NCBI GenBank assembly: GCA_020637195.1
Contig: JACJWK010000004.1
Location: 124,001-188,000, forward strand
DNA length: 64,000 nt
From: Microthrixaceae bacterium
Lineage (GTDB): Bacteria > Actinomycetota > Acidimicrobiia > Acidimicrobiales > DATDAH01
Direction: 5' to 3'
This document shows, piece after piece, positions 26,790-35,833 of this stretch. The notes beneath the pieces are model-generated. The model searched no databases and had not been told where the DNA came from. It saw only the letters and a list, made by a program, of their open reading frames with translations. The position numbers were made by a program, and so were the translations under genes. The number at the start of each line of letters is the position of its first letter. Position 1 is the first letter of the stretch.

Positions 26790-27544
26790 GCGGCACCGGC
26801 GCCCCCGGGGCGTCCGACGGCTCGCGCCCGCGCTGGAAGCGGGTGGTCCTCAAGCTGTCGGGCGAGGCCTTCGCCGGCGACGTCGGCTACGGCGTCGACG
26901 GCGCCATCGTCCGCCAGGTGGCCGAGGAGATCGTCGAGGTCCGGCGCGAGCTCGAGGTGGACGTCGCCATCGTCGTCGGGGGCGGCAACATCTGGCGGGG
27001 CATGACCGGCGCCGGTGCCGGGATGGACCGCGCCCAGGCCGACTACATGGGCATGCTGGCCACGGTCATCAACGCGCTGGCGCTCCAGGACACCCTGGAG
27101 CAGCTCGGCCAGCCCACGCGGGTGCAGACCGCGGTGCACATGTCCCAGATCGCCGAGCCCTACATCCGCCGCCGGGCCATCCGCCACCTCGAGAAGGGCC
27201 GGGTGGTCATCTTCGCGGGCGGCACCGGCAACCCCTTCTTCACCACCGACACCACCGCGGCCCTCCGCGCGGCCGAGATCGACGCCGAGGCCATCCTGCG
27301 GGGCACCCACTCGGGCGTCGACGGGATCTACACCGACGACCCCAAGGTCAACCCCGACGCCGAGCTGCTCGCCGAGGTGACCTACATCGACGTGCTCAAC
27401 CGGGGCCTGCGGGCCATGGACTCCACCGCCATCACCCTCTGCATGGACAACGCCATCCCCATCGTGGTGTTCGACCTGCTGGCCACCGGGAACGTGAGAT
27501 CCATCCTCGAGGGCAGGTCGATCGGTACCCTTGTCTCCCAGTGA
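26786..27544 (+). CDS. pyrH: Uridylate kinase
   Basis: UMP kinase of the amino-acid-kinase fold, making UDP from UMP and ATP for nucleic acid and wall precursor synthesis. Motifs are VVLKLSGEAFAG, VGGGNIWRG, MGMLATVINALAL, GGTGNPFFTTDTTAALRA and KVNPDAELL. I place the start at TTG 26786, which overlaps the tsf stop (TTGA) and gives 252 residues with a short unstructured lead before the conserved core at about residue 16; a start closer to the core lacks a good codon. Order rpsB-tsf-pyrH-frr is conserved. Confidence 0.94.
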   Translation: MSGTGAPGASDGSRPRWKRVVLKLSGEAFAGDVGYGVDGAIVRQVAEEIVEVRRELEVDVAIVVGGGNIWRGMTGAGAGMDRAQADYMGMLATVINALALQDTLEQLGQPTRVQTAVHMSQIAEPYIRRRAIRHLEKGRVVIFAGGTGNPFFTTDTTAALRAAEIDAEAILRGTHSGVDGIYTDDPKVNPDAELLAEVTYIDVLNRGLRAMDSTAITLCMDNAIPIVVFDLLATGNVRSILEGRSIGTLVSQ

Positions 27545-27610
27545 GACGTCCCCGACCGCCTGCCCGGCAGGCCGCATCGAGCGCGTGCCCCGCTGAGGGG
27601 AGGCCCCACC

Positions 27611-28180
27611 GTGTCTGAGGAGACGGTCGAGCTCGTCCTCGACGACGTCACCGACAAGATGGCCAAGGCGGTCGCCCACGCCCGCCACGAGTTCGGCACC
27701 ATCCGCACCGGCCGGGCCGCGCCGGCGCTCGTCGAGAAGCTCCCGGTCGACTACTACGGCCAGGAGGTCCCGCTCCAGCAGCTCGCGGGGTTCTCGGTCC
27801 CCGAGGCTCGCCAGCTGCTCATCTCGCCCTACGACAAGGGCTCGATGCCCGCCATCGAGAAGGCCATCCAGAACTCCGACCTCGGCCTCAACCCCAGCAA
27901 CGACGGCCAGGTGATCCGCCTCAGCTTCCCGCCTCTCACCGCCGAGCGCCGCCAGCAGCTCGTCAAGGTGGTCAAGTCCATGGCCGAGGACGGCCGGGTC
28001 GCCATCCGCAACCTGCGCCGGGCCGCGCGCCACGAGCTCGAGGCCTTCGACAAGGAGGGCGAGCTCACCCACGACGAGCTCGCCCGGGCCGAGAAGCGCC
28101 TCGACGAGATCACCCACCGCGAAGAAGCCGCCATCAACGCCGCCCTCGAGGTGAAGGAACAGGAGTTGCTCGAGGACTGA
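27611..28180 (+). CDS. frr: Ribosome recycling factor
   Basis: A 189-residue RRF that, with EF-G, splits ribosomes after termination. Conserved pieces are the helix GTIRTGRAAPALVEKL, DYYGQEVPLQQLAGFSVPE, the IEKAIQNSDLGLNPSNDG loop and RRAARHELEAF. The start is GTG with GAGGGGAGG upstream. A 66-base gap separates it from pyrH. Length and motifs are normal. Confidence 0.97.
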   Translation: MSEETVELVLDDVTDKMAKAVAHARHEFGTIRTGRAAPALVEKLPVDYYGQEVPLQQLAGFSVPEARQLLISPYDKGSMPAIEKAIQNSDLGLNPSNDGQVIRLSFPPLTAERRQQLVKVVKSMAEDGRVAIRNLRRAARHELEAFDKEGELTHDELARAEKRLDEITHREEAAINAALEVKEQELLED

Positions 28181-28218
28181 TGGGCCTTCCCCGAGACACC
28201 GACCACTAGGAGGTTCCG

Positions 28219-30138
28219 GTGGACCAGGACCCCGGCGCACCGCCGCCAGACGACCAAGAGCCCGAGCAGGTGGTCCGCGAGCCCACCGAGGGCGTGCGCA
28301 TCATCGGCGCCGAGGAGGCGGCCGAGGCCGCCAGCCGCCCCGACGTCGTGTCCCGCATCCCGGCCGACCGGCCGAAGTTCGGCGACCGCGGGGCGAAGGG
28401 CGACGACGCCCCGCCGCCGCTGCGCTTCCCCGCGCCCGAGGCCGACGACCCCAACACGTTCGGCGCCGTGCCCATCATCTCGCCCGACTCGCCGCCGCCC
28501 CCCGGGGTGGCCGGCGCGCAGGGGTCGGGGTCGCGCGGCCCCAGCCCGTTCCAGGACGACGACTCCATCGAGTTCGACGCGCCGCCGCCGCCCACGGCCC
28601 CGATCGACCCCGGCGCCGCGGCGCCGCTCGACCAGCCCCCCGGCACCGGTCGCACCATGGCCGGCGACGAGGACGACCTCGGGCGCATGCTCGGCGGGCG
28701 CCGCGACCGACGTGAGGCCGCCCGCTCGTCGAAGGAGGCCGAGGACCCCGGGCGGGGCCGTCGAGGCCGGCGGGGACGCCGCCGCCGCGACGAGGACGAC
28801 CTGGCCTCGCCGTTCGAGGACCTGCTGCCGGGCAACGACCCCGTGGACACGGGTGCCCACGACCTGCCGCACTGGAGCGCTCCGCCGACCGGCGAGGTCC
28901 CCAAGGTGCTGGACTCGCGCGCGGCCGCCGGCGACGAGGACGACAGCTCGGTCTGGGCGGGCGTGGGCTCGGGCCCCCGCTACCAGGACGAGCACGGCCA
29001 CGACGAGGCCGACGACTTCAGCGACCTGAGCGACATCACCCGCATCGAGCCGGCCCCCGAGGCGGGCGAGCCGGCGCCCCCGCCGCCCGCGGCGGCGCCG
29101 CCCTTCGACGCCGAGCCGCCGCCGCCCGAGCCCCCGGCGCCCGAGCCGGGCCACGCCCAACCACCCGAGCCGGGCTACGCCCCACCGCTCGAGCCGGGCT
29201 ACGAGCCCGAGCCGGCGTACGAGCCCGAGCCGAGCCTCACCACGAGCGCTCCCTACCCCGAGGACCGGCGCTCCCGCGGCCCGCTGGGCGACGTCGCCGC
29301 CCACGACGACGGCACCGGGGCCGGACGCGACCTGCCCGTGGCGGTCGGGGTCGGCGTCGGCCTGTTCGTCGGCTACGTGCTGTTGGCGATGATCCTCGGC
29401 ACGGCGGGCGTCACCCTGCTCGCGACCGTCATCATCGTCATGGGCGCCATCGAGTTCTTCAACGCCGTGCGCCGCGTGGGGTACCACCCGGCCGTGCTGC
29501 CCGGCCTGGTGGCCAGCGGCACGTTCGTGCTCGCCAGCCACTGGAAGGGCGTCAACGGCTTCTTGATGGTCACCTTCCTCACCCTGTTGGTGCTGATGCT
29601 GTGGTACGTCATCGGCCTCCAGCACGAGCGGGCGGTGGCCAACATCGGCATCACCCTGTTCGGGGTCATGTGGATCGGCGGCATGGGCGCGTTCGCCGGG
29701 CTGCTGCTGGCGCTGCCCGACGGGGTCGGCGTCCTCACCGGGGCGATCGTCGCCACCGTGGCCTACGACGTGGGCGCCTACTTCGTGGGCCGGCAGTTCG
29801 GCAACACGCCGTTGTCGCCCGCCAGCCCCAACAAGACCGTCGAGGGCCTCGCCGGTGGCGCCGCGGCCGCCATCGTGCTCAGCATCGTCGTGCTCGGGAT
29901 CATCGGGGTCTTCCCCTGGGACACCGGCGACGCGCTCGTGCTCGGCCTGGCGGTCGCCATCGTCGCCCCCCTCGGCGACCTCTGCGAGTCGATGCTCAAG
30001 CGCGACCTCGGTCTCAAGGACATGGGCTCGATCCTGCCGGGCCACGGCGGCCTGCTCGACCGGTTCGACGGGCTGCTGTTCGTGCTGCCCACCACGTACT
30101 TCGTGTACTGGCTGCTCGACGTCATCGTGAACGTCTGA
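28219..30138 (+). CDS. cdsA: Phosphatidate cytidylyltransferase with a 370-residue disordered acidic extension
   Basis: CDP-diacylglycerol synthase, which joins CTP and phosphatidate for phospholipid synthesis. The membrane enzyme occupies about residues 371-639, with several helices and the family signature from SMLKRDLGLKDMGSILPGHG (about 592) through GLLDRFDG; SPNKTVEGLAGG precedes it. The first 370 residues are Pro/Asp/Glu/Ala-rich with no helices in the membrane: a short basic patch (GRRGRRGRRRRDED), a conserved-looking block DLPHWSAPPTGEVPKVLDSR, and Pro-Glu repeats (PEPGYAPP type) near 310-345. Typical CdsA is 260-300 residues, so this is more than twice as long with no frame break. 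It starts with GTG after CTAGGAGGTTCC. Role of the extension is unknown. Confidence 0.95.
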   Translation: MDQDPGAPPPDDQEPEQVVREPTEGVRIIGAEEAAEAASRPDVVSRIPADRPKFGDRGAKGDDAPPPLRFPAPEADDPNTFGAVPIISPDSPPPPGVAGAQGSGSRGPSPFQDDDSIEFDAPPPPTAPIDPGAAAPLDQPPGTGRTMAGDEDDLGRMLGGRRDRREAARSSKEAEDPGRGRRGRRGRRRRDEDDLASPFEDLLPGNDPVDTGAHDLPHWSAPPTGEVPKVLDSRAAAGDEDDSSVWAGVGSGPRYQDEHGHDEADDFSDLSDITRIEPAPEAGEPAPPPPAAAPPFDAEPPPPEPPAPEPGHAQPPEPGYAPPLEPGYEPEPAYEPEPSLTTSAPYPEDRRSRGPLGDVAAHDDGTGAGRDLPVAVGVGVGLFVGYVLLAMILGTAGVTLLATVIIVMGAIEFFNAVRRVGYHPAVLPGLVASGTFVLASHWKGVNGFLMVTFLTLLVLMLWYVIGLQHERAVANIGITLFGVMWIGGMGAFAGLLLALPDGVGVLTGAIVATVAYDVGAYFVGRQFGNTPLSPASPNKTVEGLAGGAAAAIVLSIVVLGIIGVFPWDTGDALVLGLAVAIVAPLGDLCESMLKRDLGLKDMGSILPGHGGLLDRFDGLLFVLPTTYFVYWLLDVIVNV

Positions 30139-30265
30139 CGGGTCCGACGATGGCCCCCTCACCGCCGGGGCGCCGCGCGCACCGGGCTCGCCCGCGACCG
30201 CGCGGCCCGGCGCTCGGTGACCCTCGGTCAGGTCCCGGCGCCTCCCCGGTGGGGGAGCGGCGCTC

Positions 30266-30271
30266 TACGCT
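30266..30271 (+). promoter_or_regulatory. Candidate -10 box (TACGCT) for dxr
   Basis: TACGCT ends 6 bases before the dxr ATG, predicting a leaderless or near-leaderless mRNA. The 139-base gap after cdsA also holds an imperfect GC-rich hairpin (CTCCCC with GGGGAG near 30240-30258) just before this box, which could terminate the upstream operon. Confidence 0.4.
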
Positions 30272-30277
30272 GAGGCG

Positions 30278-31438
30278 ATGAGCACCCGCGTCGCGGTGAT
30301 GGGCTCCACGGGGTCCATCGGCACCCAGACCCTCGAGGTCGTCGCCGCCGAGCCCGGCGACTACGAGGTGGTGGCCCTGGGTGCCGCCTCGTCGGTGGAC
30401 CAGCTCGTCGAGCAGGCGAAGGCGGTGCGCCCGGCGGTGGTGGCCGTCGCGGACGACGCCAAGGCGGCGGCCGTCGCCGACGGGGTGCCGCCGGGCACCG
30501 AGGTCCTGGCCGGGCCCGACGCCCTGGCCCAGGCGTGCGCCGGTGCCGACGTGGTCGTGAACGGTGTGGTCGGCTTCGCCGGCCTCTCCGTCACCCTGGC
30601 CACGCTCGAGGCGGGCCGGCGCCTGGCGCTGGCCAACAAGGAGTCCCTCATCGCCGCCGGGCCGGTGGTGGCCCGGGCCCGCACCACCCCGGGGGCCGAG
30701 CTCGTCCCCGTCGACAGCGAGCACTGCGCCGTCCACCAGTGCCTGCGGGCCAACGACCACCCCGAGCGCCTGGCCCGCATCGTCCTCACGGCCAGCGGTG
30801 GGCCCTTCCGGGGCCGCACCCGGGCCGACCTGGCCGACGTCACGGTGGACGACGCCCTCGCCCATCCCACGTGGAGCATGGGGCCCAAGATCACGGTCGA
30901 CTCGTCCACCCTCATGAACAAGGGCCTCGAGGTCATCGAGGCCCACGAGCTGTTCGGCGCCGCCTACGACCACATCGAGGTGGTCGTCCACCCGCAGTCG
31001 ATCGTGCACTCGATGGTCGAGTTCACCGACGGCGCCACCATCGCGCAGCTCTCGCTGCCCGACATGCGCCTGCCCATCGGCTACGCCCTCGCCTACCCGG
31101 ACCGCATCGCCACGCCGTTCGGGCGCATCGAGTGGGCCGAGCTGGGTCGGCTCGACTTCGAGCCCCCCGACCACGACGCCTTCCCGTGCCTCGGGCTCGC
31201 CTACGAGGCCGGCCGGGCCGGCGAGACGGCGCCGGCGTGGCTGAACGCCGCCAACGAGGTCGCCGTGGCCGCCTTCCTCCAGGGGCGGATCCCGTGGGTG
31301 GGCATCGCCGACGTTCTCAAAGCCACCCTCGACCGGCATGATGGAACCCGAGCCACCTCGGCCGACGTTGTCATCGACGTGGACCGCCGGGCCCGCGACG
31401 CCGCCCGGGACGTCATCGAGAGGACCTACCGCGCATGA
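30278..31438 (+). CDS. dxr: 1-deoxy-D-xylulose-5-phosphate reductoisomerase
   Basis: The 386-residue second enzyme of the MEP isoprenoid pathway, converting DXP to MEP with NADPH. Motifs are the NADPH loop MGSTGSIGTQTLEV (residues 8-21), LANKESLIAAGP, the metal site PVDSEHCAVHQCL, LTASGGPFRG and MGPKITVDSSTLMNKGLEVIEAHELF. Length is normal. It overlaps rseP by four bases (ATGA); dxr-rseP-ispG is a conserved trio, so two MEP enzymes flank a site-2 protease. No rlmN lies between cdsA and dxr, as it does in some actinobacteria. Confidence 0.97.
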   Translation: MSTRVAVMGSTGSIGTQTLEVVAAEPGDYEVVALGAASSVDQLVEQAKAVRPAVVAVADDAKAAAVADGVPPGTEVLAGPDALAQACAGADVVVNGVVGFAGLSVTLATLEAGRRLALANKESLIAAGPVVARARTTPGAELVPVDSEHCAVHQCLRANDHPERLARIVLTASGGPFRGRTRADLADVTVDDALAHPTWSMGPKITVDSSTLMNKGLEVIEAHELFGAAYDHIEVVVHPQSIVHSMVEFTDGATIAQLSLPDMRLPIGYALAYPDRIATPFGRIEWAELGRLDFEPPDHDAFPCLGLAYEAGRAGETAPAWLNAANEVAVAAFLQGRIPWVGIADVLKATLDRHDGTRATSADVVIDVDRRARDAARDVIERTYRA

Positions 31439-32814
31439 GCGCCACCGACACCGACCACGAGGGCCTCGAGCCCGACGAGCCGGTCGCGGACCTCCCGGCC
31501 CACGACGGCGCTCCCACCGAGCCGGGTCCCCACCGGGAGCCGCACGACCCCGTGCGACCCAACCCGCTGCGCCTCCTCGCGGTGATCGCCGGCATCGTCG
31601 CCCTCGGCGTGTTCGTCAGCCTCCCCGCGGTCATCGTCGTGCTGGCGCTCGTGTTCATGATCTTCATGCACGAGCTCGGCCACTACGTCACCGCTCGCCG
31701 CGCGGGGATGCTCGTCACCGAGTTCTTCATCGGGTTCGGCCCCCGCATCTGGTCGTTCCGGCGCGGCGAGGTCGAGTACGGCCTGAAGGCCATCCCCGCC
31801 GGCGCGTACGTCCGCGTCGTCGGCATGAGCAACCTCGACGAGGTCGACCCCGTCGACGAGGCCCGCACCTACCGTCAGCAGCCGTTCTGGCAGCGGTTCT
31901 CGGTGGCGGTGGCGGGATCGACCATGCACTTCCTGATGGCCCTGGTGCTGTTGTTCGTCGTCTTCGCCGGCTTCGGCGTGGCCGACCCGTCCGACTGGAG
32001 CATCGCCCGGGTCACCCCGTCCGACAGCATCGAGCAGCAGGGTGAGCCGGTCGACAGCCCGGCCGAGGTCGCGGGACTCGAGCCCGGCGACCGCATCCTG
32101 TCGGTCGAGGGCGAGGAGGTCGACGAGTTCCTCGACCTGAAGGACATCATCGAGAGTCGTCCCGGCGAGACCGTCACCCTCGTGGTCCAGCGCGACGGCG
32201 ACACCTTCGAGACGACCACGACGCTGCTGTCGCAGGGGCCCGACGGCGCCGAGGAGGGCTTCCTCGGGGTCTCGGGCGAGTCGGCCCGCCGGCGGCTCGG
32301 TCCGCTCGCCGCCCTCGGTCGGGCGGGCAGCGAGTTCGCCAACATCACCACGCAGTCGGTCACGTCGCTCGGCCGCTTCTTCTCGCCGAGCGGCCTGTCG
32401 AACTTCGTCGACCAGGCCGTGACGGCCAACGAGCCCGAGGCCGACCAGCCCGCCTCGTCGTCCTCCACCCCGTCGGAGGCCGACGAGAACCGCATCGTGT
32501 CGATCTACGGCGCGGCCCGCATCGGCACGCAGGCCACCGAGGCCGGCATGGCCACGTTCCTCGTGTTCTTCGCCCTCATCAACATCTTCATCGGGGTGTT
32601 CAACCTGGTGCCGCTGCTGCCGCTCGACGGCGGCCACGTGGCCATCGCCATCTGGGAGAAGATCAAGGAGTGGCGCATCGCCGACGGCCGCCGCTACTTC
32701 GTCGACGTCGGCCGCCTGCTCCCCTTCACCTACGGGGTGGTGGCGGTCCTCGTGACCATCGGGGTCATGGCGCTGTACCTCGACATCGCCAACCCCATCA
32801 ACCTGCCCAACTGA
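31435..32814 (+). CDS. rseP: Site-2 intramembrane zinc metalloprotease (RseP/Rip1 family)
   Basis: A 459-residue M50 protease that cuts membrane anti-sigma factors within the lipid bilayer. An acidic cytoplasmic leader of about 40 residues precedes the first helix. The zinc motif MHELGHYVTARRAG is at about 78, one PDZ domain spans about 200-260 (GLEPGDRILSVEGEEV), and the second metal motif LPLDGGHVAIA is at about 395. The last helices end VLVTIGVMALYLDIAN. All catalytic residues are present. It overlaps dxr and is followed by ispG after 16 bases. Confidence 0.95.
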   Translation: MSATDTDHEGLEPDEPVADLPAHDGAPTEPGPHREPHDPVRPNPLRLLAVIAGIVALGVFVSLPAVIVVLALVFMIFMHELGHYVTARRAGMLVTEFFIGFGPRIWSFRRGEVEYGLKAIPAGAYVRVVGMSNLDEVDPVDEARTYRQQPFWQRFSVAVAGSTMHFLMALVLLFVVFAGFGVADPSDWSIARVTPSDSIEQQGEPVDSPAEVAGLEPGDRILSVEGEEVDEFLDLKDIIESRPGETVTLVVQRDGDTFETTTTLLSQGPDGAEEGFLGVSGESARRRLGPLAALGRAGSEFANITTQSVTSLGRFFSPSGLSNFVDQAVTANEPEADQPASSSSTPSEADENRIVSIYGAARIGTQATEAGMATFLVFFALINIFIGVFNLVPLLPLDGGHVAIAIWEKIKEWRIADGRRYFVDVGRLLPFTYGVVAVLVTIGVMALYLDIANPINLPN

Positions 32815-32830
32815 CGGCGCCGCGCCCCTG

Positions 32831-34087
32831 ATGCCCGAGCCCGAGGCCCACAGCCGCTACCCCCGCCGACGCACGCGCCAGATCACCCTGCCGCACCCGT
32901 CGCGGCCGGTCGCGGTGGGCGGCGACGCGCCGGTCACGGTGCAGTCGATGACGACGACCAAGACCGCCGACGTCGAGGGCACGCTCCAGCAGGTCTACGC
33001 CCTCGCCGGCGCCGGCGCCGACATCGTGCGCTGCACGTGCAACGAGCTCGAGGCCGCCGAGGGCCTCGCCCAGATCGTGCCCCGCTCACCGGTGCCGATC
33101 GTGGCCGACATCCACCACCAGTACCGGATGGCACTGGCCGCCCTCGAGGCCGGTGTGCACTGCCTGCGCCTCAACCCGGGCAACATCCGCAAGCCCGAGC
33201 ACATCAAGCTCGTGGCCCAGGAGTGCAAGGACCGCGGCATCCCCATCCGCATCGGGGTCAACGGGGGGTCGCTGCACCCCGACCTCTACAAGAAGTACGG
33301 CGACCGCATCGTCCCCGAGGCGCTCGTCGAGTCGGCCCAGATGGAGCTGGCCTACTTCGACGAGGTGGGCTTCGACGACGTCAAGATCTCGGTCAAGGCC
33401 TCCAACGTCCCCCTGATGATCGAGGCGTACCGCCAGCTCTCCGAGGTCACCGACCACCCGCTGCACCTCGGGGTCACCGAGGCGGGCCCGCCCCCGGCCG
33501 GGCTCGTCAAGGCCACCGCGGGGCTCGCCACCCTGCTGTCCGAGGGCATCGGCGACACGATCCGCTACTCGCTCACCGCCGACCCGGTCGAGGAGGCCCA
33601 CGCCGGGCGCCAGCTGCTCGAGGCCCTCGGCCTGCGCGAGCGCAGCGGGCTCGACCTCATCGCCTGCCCGTCGTGCGGGCGGGCCGAGGTCGACGTCATC
33701 GCCGTGTCCAAGGCCGCCCAGGACGCGTTCGCCGAGCGCAACTGGCCCATCCAGGTCGCGGTGATGGGCTGTGTCGTCAACGGGCCGGGCGAGGCGCGCG
33801 AGGCCGACCTGGGCATCGCCGCGGGCCGCCAGCGCGGGCACCTGTTCGTGAAGGGCGAGGTGGTCAAGGTCGTCCCCGAGGCCGAGATGGTCGACGCCCT
33901 GCTCGAGTGGGCCGAGATCATCGTCAACGACGGCGTCGAGGCGGCGCAGCGCAAGGCGGACGACGGCGCCGCCGCCGAGGCCGAGGCCGACCGCCTCGCC
34001 CTCCTCGACGAGCAGGGCCTCGACGCCAACGCCTCCGAGCAGCGCATCGAGCGCATCGAGCGCCTCCGCAAGCCCGACGACGAGTAG
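32831..34087 (+). CDS. ispG: 4-hydroxy-3-methylbut-2-enyl-diphosphate synthase (flavodoxin type)
   Basis: The 418-residue [4Fe-4S] enzyme that turns MEcPP into HMBPP late in the MEP pathway. The TIM-barrel part has VTVQSMTTTKTADVE and PIVADIHHQYRMAL; the cluster ligands are the two Cys of LIACPSCGRAE (about 279 and 282) and the Cys of MGCVVNGPGEA (about 313), followed by the conserved Glu. The C-terminal 45 residues after the core form a charged helical tail. It is the last gene of the dxr-rseP-ispG set; accessory DNA begins right after it. Confidence 0.97.
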   Translation: MPEPEAHSRYPRRRTRQITLPHPSRPVAVGGDAPVTVQSMTTTKTADVEGTLQQVYALAGAGADIVRCTCNELEAAEGLAQIVPRSPVPIVADIHHQYRMALAALEAGVHCLRLNPGNIRKPEHIKLVAQECKDRGIPIRIGVNGGSLHPDLYKKYGDRIVPEALVESAQMELAYFDEVGFDDVKISVKASNVPLMIEAYRQLSEVTDHPLHLGVTEAGPPPAGLVKATAGLATLLSEGIGDTIRYSLTADPVEEAHAGRQLLEALGLRERSGLDLIACPSCGRAEVDVIAVSKAAQDAFAERNWPIQVAVMGCVVNGPGEAREADLGIAAGRQRGHLFVKGEVVKVVPEAEMVDALLEWAEIIVNDGVEAAQRKADDGAAAEAEADRLALLDEQGLDANASEQRIERIERLRKPDDE

Positions 34088-34129
34088 CCCCGCGACCCGG
34101 CGGGCGACCGACGCCCGCCCGCCGTCAGA

Positions 34130-34189
34130 TCAGAGCGCGATGAGCGCCAATCCCGGGTCGAGGAGGCGGAGGTCGTCGGCGTCGGAGGT
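34130..34189. repeat. Left diverged direct repeat flanking the AAA+ gene
   Basis: These 60 bases match 35774-35833 at 47 of 60 positions without gaps, in the same orientation. Both encode the end of a VapC protein on the reverse strand (SDADDLRLLDPGLALIAL here, SGADDLHHLDSVLALIAL there). The pair brackets 34190-35773, which contains the AAA+ gene. Confidence 0.7.
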
Positions 34190-34343
34190 CGCCACCGGCG
34201 TGCCCGCCCGGCGGGCGCACACGGCGACGTGGGCATCGGCGAGGTCCGCCGTCCGGGTCTCGCCGAGGAGCCGCCCCACCGCACTGGCAGGAGCATCCCA
34301 ATGCAGACGATCCCGCGTCCCGCGGATTGCGGGCGCGGCGGCC
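34130..34343 (-). pseudogene. Decayed VapC (PIN-domain) toxin, C-terminal remnant
   Basis: About 70 codons read without interruption on the reverse strand from an in-frame stop near 34343 to the stop at 34130. They give VGRLLGETRTADLADAHVAV, then CARRAGTPVATSDADDLRLL and LDPGLALIAL. This is the C-terminal half of a PIN toxin: the acidic DAH and SDADDL elements are there, but the N-terminal half with the first catalytic Asp and any start codon are gone. It fills most of the 350-base stretch 34088-34438 between ispG and the AAA+ gene. A second, more decayed copy of its last 20 codons lies beyond the AAA+ gene at 35774. Confidence 0.7.
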
Positions 34344-34438
34344 GCTCAAGGGCGCGGGAGGGTCCGAGCACCACGGCAGCGGCTGGTCATGGGGTTCGCA
34401 CCGGTCAAGCCCGGACCGCCTCGGCCGACGATTGGGTC

Positions 34439-35746
34439 GTGGACCCTTCGTCGGATCGCCCCGCCCGCTGGACCCGAGAGGACCTGATCCAGGTCGAGTA
34501 CGACCTGTACTCGCACATGTTGTCGGAGGCCGAGCGCAAGCGACACGACGACCCGGTCTACATGTCCAGCAGGTTTCTCGAGATCGACGTGGCCGACGTG
34601 CTCCTGCTGAACACGAGCGTCCCGATGATCGATGCCGACGCCGTGCGCCTCGAGTTGGGTCGCCAACTGGCGGTGCTCCCGAGGGATGCAGTGAGCGCTC
34701 CCCGGTTCGACGAGCCGGTCACCTGGGCAGAGGTGCGCCTGGGCGCCGAGAGGGTGAGGGTTCCGGAGTACCTCGGTCTGCGGGCACCAGCGGGGTCACT
34801 GGCGCCTGTTCCGCTGGTCGTGCGCTCGTGGCCTCGCCCGAACCAGCTCGACTACTTCGTGCAGGTCTGCGCCCGCGAGAGTGACCGCGAAGAGGCCGAG
34901 TCCTACGTCGAAAACCTGCGTGCGTCGGCCTCGGACGAGCGCTCGCCGCACCGGCGGCGGATCCTCGAGATCGGGACGGGGCGGTTCGGGCTGGAGGTGA
35001 CGGTCGTCGCCTTGGAGGCGATCGCTCGCGAGGACCTGGTGCTCGGAGACGATGTGTGGGAGGCAATCCGCCGAAACGTCGACCGCATGTTCGACCGGAT
35101 GGACCGCCTTGCGGCCGCGGGGCTCGGCACGAACCGTGGGCTCGTCCTCTCCGGTCCACCAGGGACCGGGAAGTCGGCCCTGTGTCGAGCGCTTGCGCAC
35201 GAGTACGACGGCAAGGTCACGGTGGCGATCATCTCTGCCTCCGCAGGTCAGTACCTGCTCAAGAACACCTACGAGCACCTCGATCGACTGGCACCGGCGC
35301 TGGTCCTCGTCGAGGACCTCGACCTCCTCGTCGGGGACCGGGACCACCACGAGCGGGGTCCGCTCGTCGAGTTCCTCACAGTGCTCGACGGTCTCATGAC
35401 CCACCACGGAGGCGTTGTCACCGTGGCAACCACGAACGACGCGAAGATGATCGACGACGCCGCCATCCGGGCGGCGCGGTTCGATCAGGTCGTCCCGCTG
35501 GCATTGCCCGATGCGGGGCAGCGACGCGACATCCTCGGGGTCTACCTCCGATCGGTCTCCCACGAGGCCGACCTCGACGCGCTCGCCCGGCGAGCGGACG
35601 GGTTGAGCGGTGCGGACCTGCGCGAGGTCGTCCGGAGTGCCGTGCTCGATGCGGAGGCCAACGTGGTGTCGCACGACGAGCTTTCCGCGTCCCTCGAGCG
35701 GCGGCGCGCCTTCGTCGATCGCCTGCCGGTGGGCTTCGTCGCGTGA
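34439..35746 (+). CDS. Orphan AAA+ ATPase with unrecognised N-terminal domain
   Basis: A 435-residue protein from the GTG at 34439; an in-frame ATG at 34301 would add 46 low-complexity residues overlapping the VapC remnant, so I reject it. The first 200 residues (EDLIQVEYDLYSHMLSEAER onward) match nothing I recognise. Then comes a CDC48/SpoVK-like ATPase: Walker A SGPPGTGKSALC (about 240), Walker B ALVLVEDLDLLVG, sensor 1 TVATTNDAKM, an Arg-finger region IRAARFDQ, and a C-terminal lid (RADGLSGADLREVVRSAVLD). The ATPase looks complete. A and T at third codon positions seem commoner than in neighbours, which suggests transfer; I did not compute it. Diverged VapC tails flank it. A remodelling role is likely; the target is unknown. 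Confidence 0.75.
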   Translation: MDPSSDRPARWTREDLIQVEYDLYSHMLSEAERKRHDDPVYMSSRFLEIDVADVLLLNTSVPMIDADAVRLELGRQLAVLPRDAVSAPRFDEPVTWAEVRLGAERVRVPEYLGLRAPAGSLAPVPLVVRSWPRPNQLDYFVQVCARESDREEAESYVENLRASASDERSPHRRRILEIGTGRFGLEVTVVALEAIAREDLVLGDDVWEAIRRNVDRMFDRMDRLAAAGLGTNRGLVLSGPPGTGKSALCRALAHEYDGKVTVAIISASAGQYLLKNTYEHLDRLAPALVLVEDLDLLVGDRDHHERGPLVEFLTVLDGLMTHHGGVVTVATTNDAKMIDDAAIRAARFDQVVPLALPDAGQRRDILGVYLRSVSHEADLDALARRADGLSGADLREVVRSAVLDAEANVVSHDELSASLERRRAFVDRLPVGFVA

Positions 35747-35773
35747 CGCTCTCGTCCAAGTCGTAGCGGGCTC

Positions 35774-35833
35774 TCAGAGGGCGATGAGGGCGAGGACTGA
35801 GTCGAGGTGATGGAGGTCGTCGGCGCCCGAGGT
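35774..35833 (-). pseudogene. Second VapC C-terminal remnant / right direct repeat
   Basis: Reverse-strand codons give NTSGADDLHHLDSVLALIAL and a stop at 35774, a diverged copy of the tail at 34130 (47 of 60 bases identical). Upstream of it the similarity is lost. It lies 27 bases after the AAA+ stop. The rest of the gap to marC (35834-35894) shows nothing recognisable. Confidence 0.6.

Noticed and set aside
25598..28240. Long reverse-strand open frame across rpsB, tsf, pyrH and frr
   Set aside because: All four forward genes are unmistakable; the antisense frame is a by-product of GC bias at third codon positions.
34439..35746. AAA+ protein as FtsH, ClpX or a MoxR protein
   Set aside because: No membrane helices, zinc site or peptidase domain for FtsH, no ClpX zinc finger or IGF loop, and its Walker A is the canonical GPPGTGKS rather than the MoxR form.
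34130..35833. Insertion-sequence target-site duplication
   Set aside because: The flanking repeats are about 60 bases and 78 percent identical, far longer and more diverged than a target duplication, and no transposase or terminal inverted repeats are visible.
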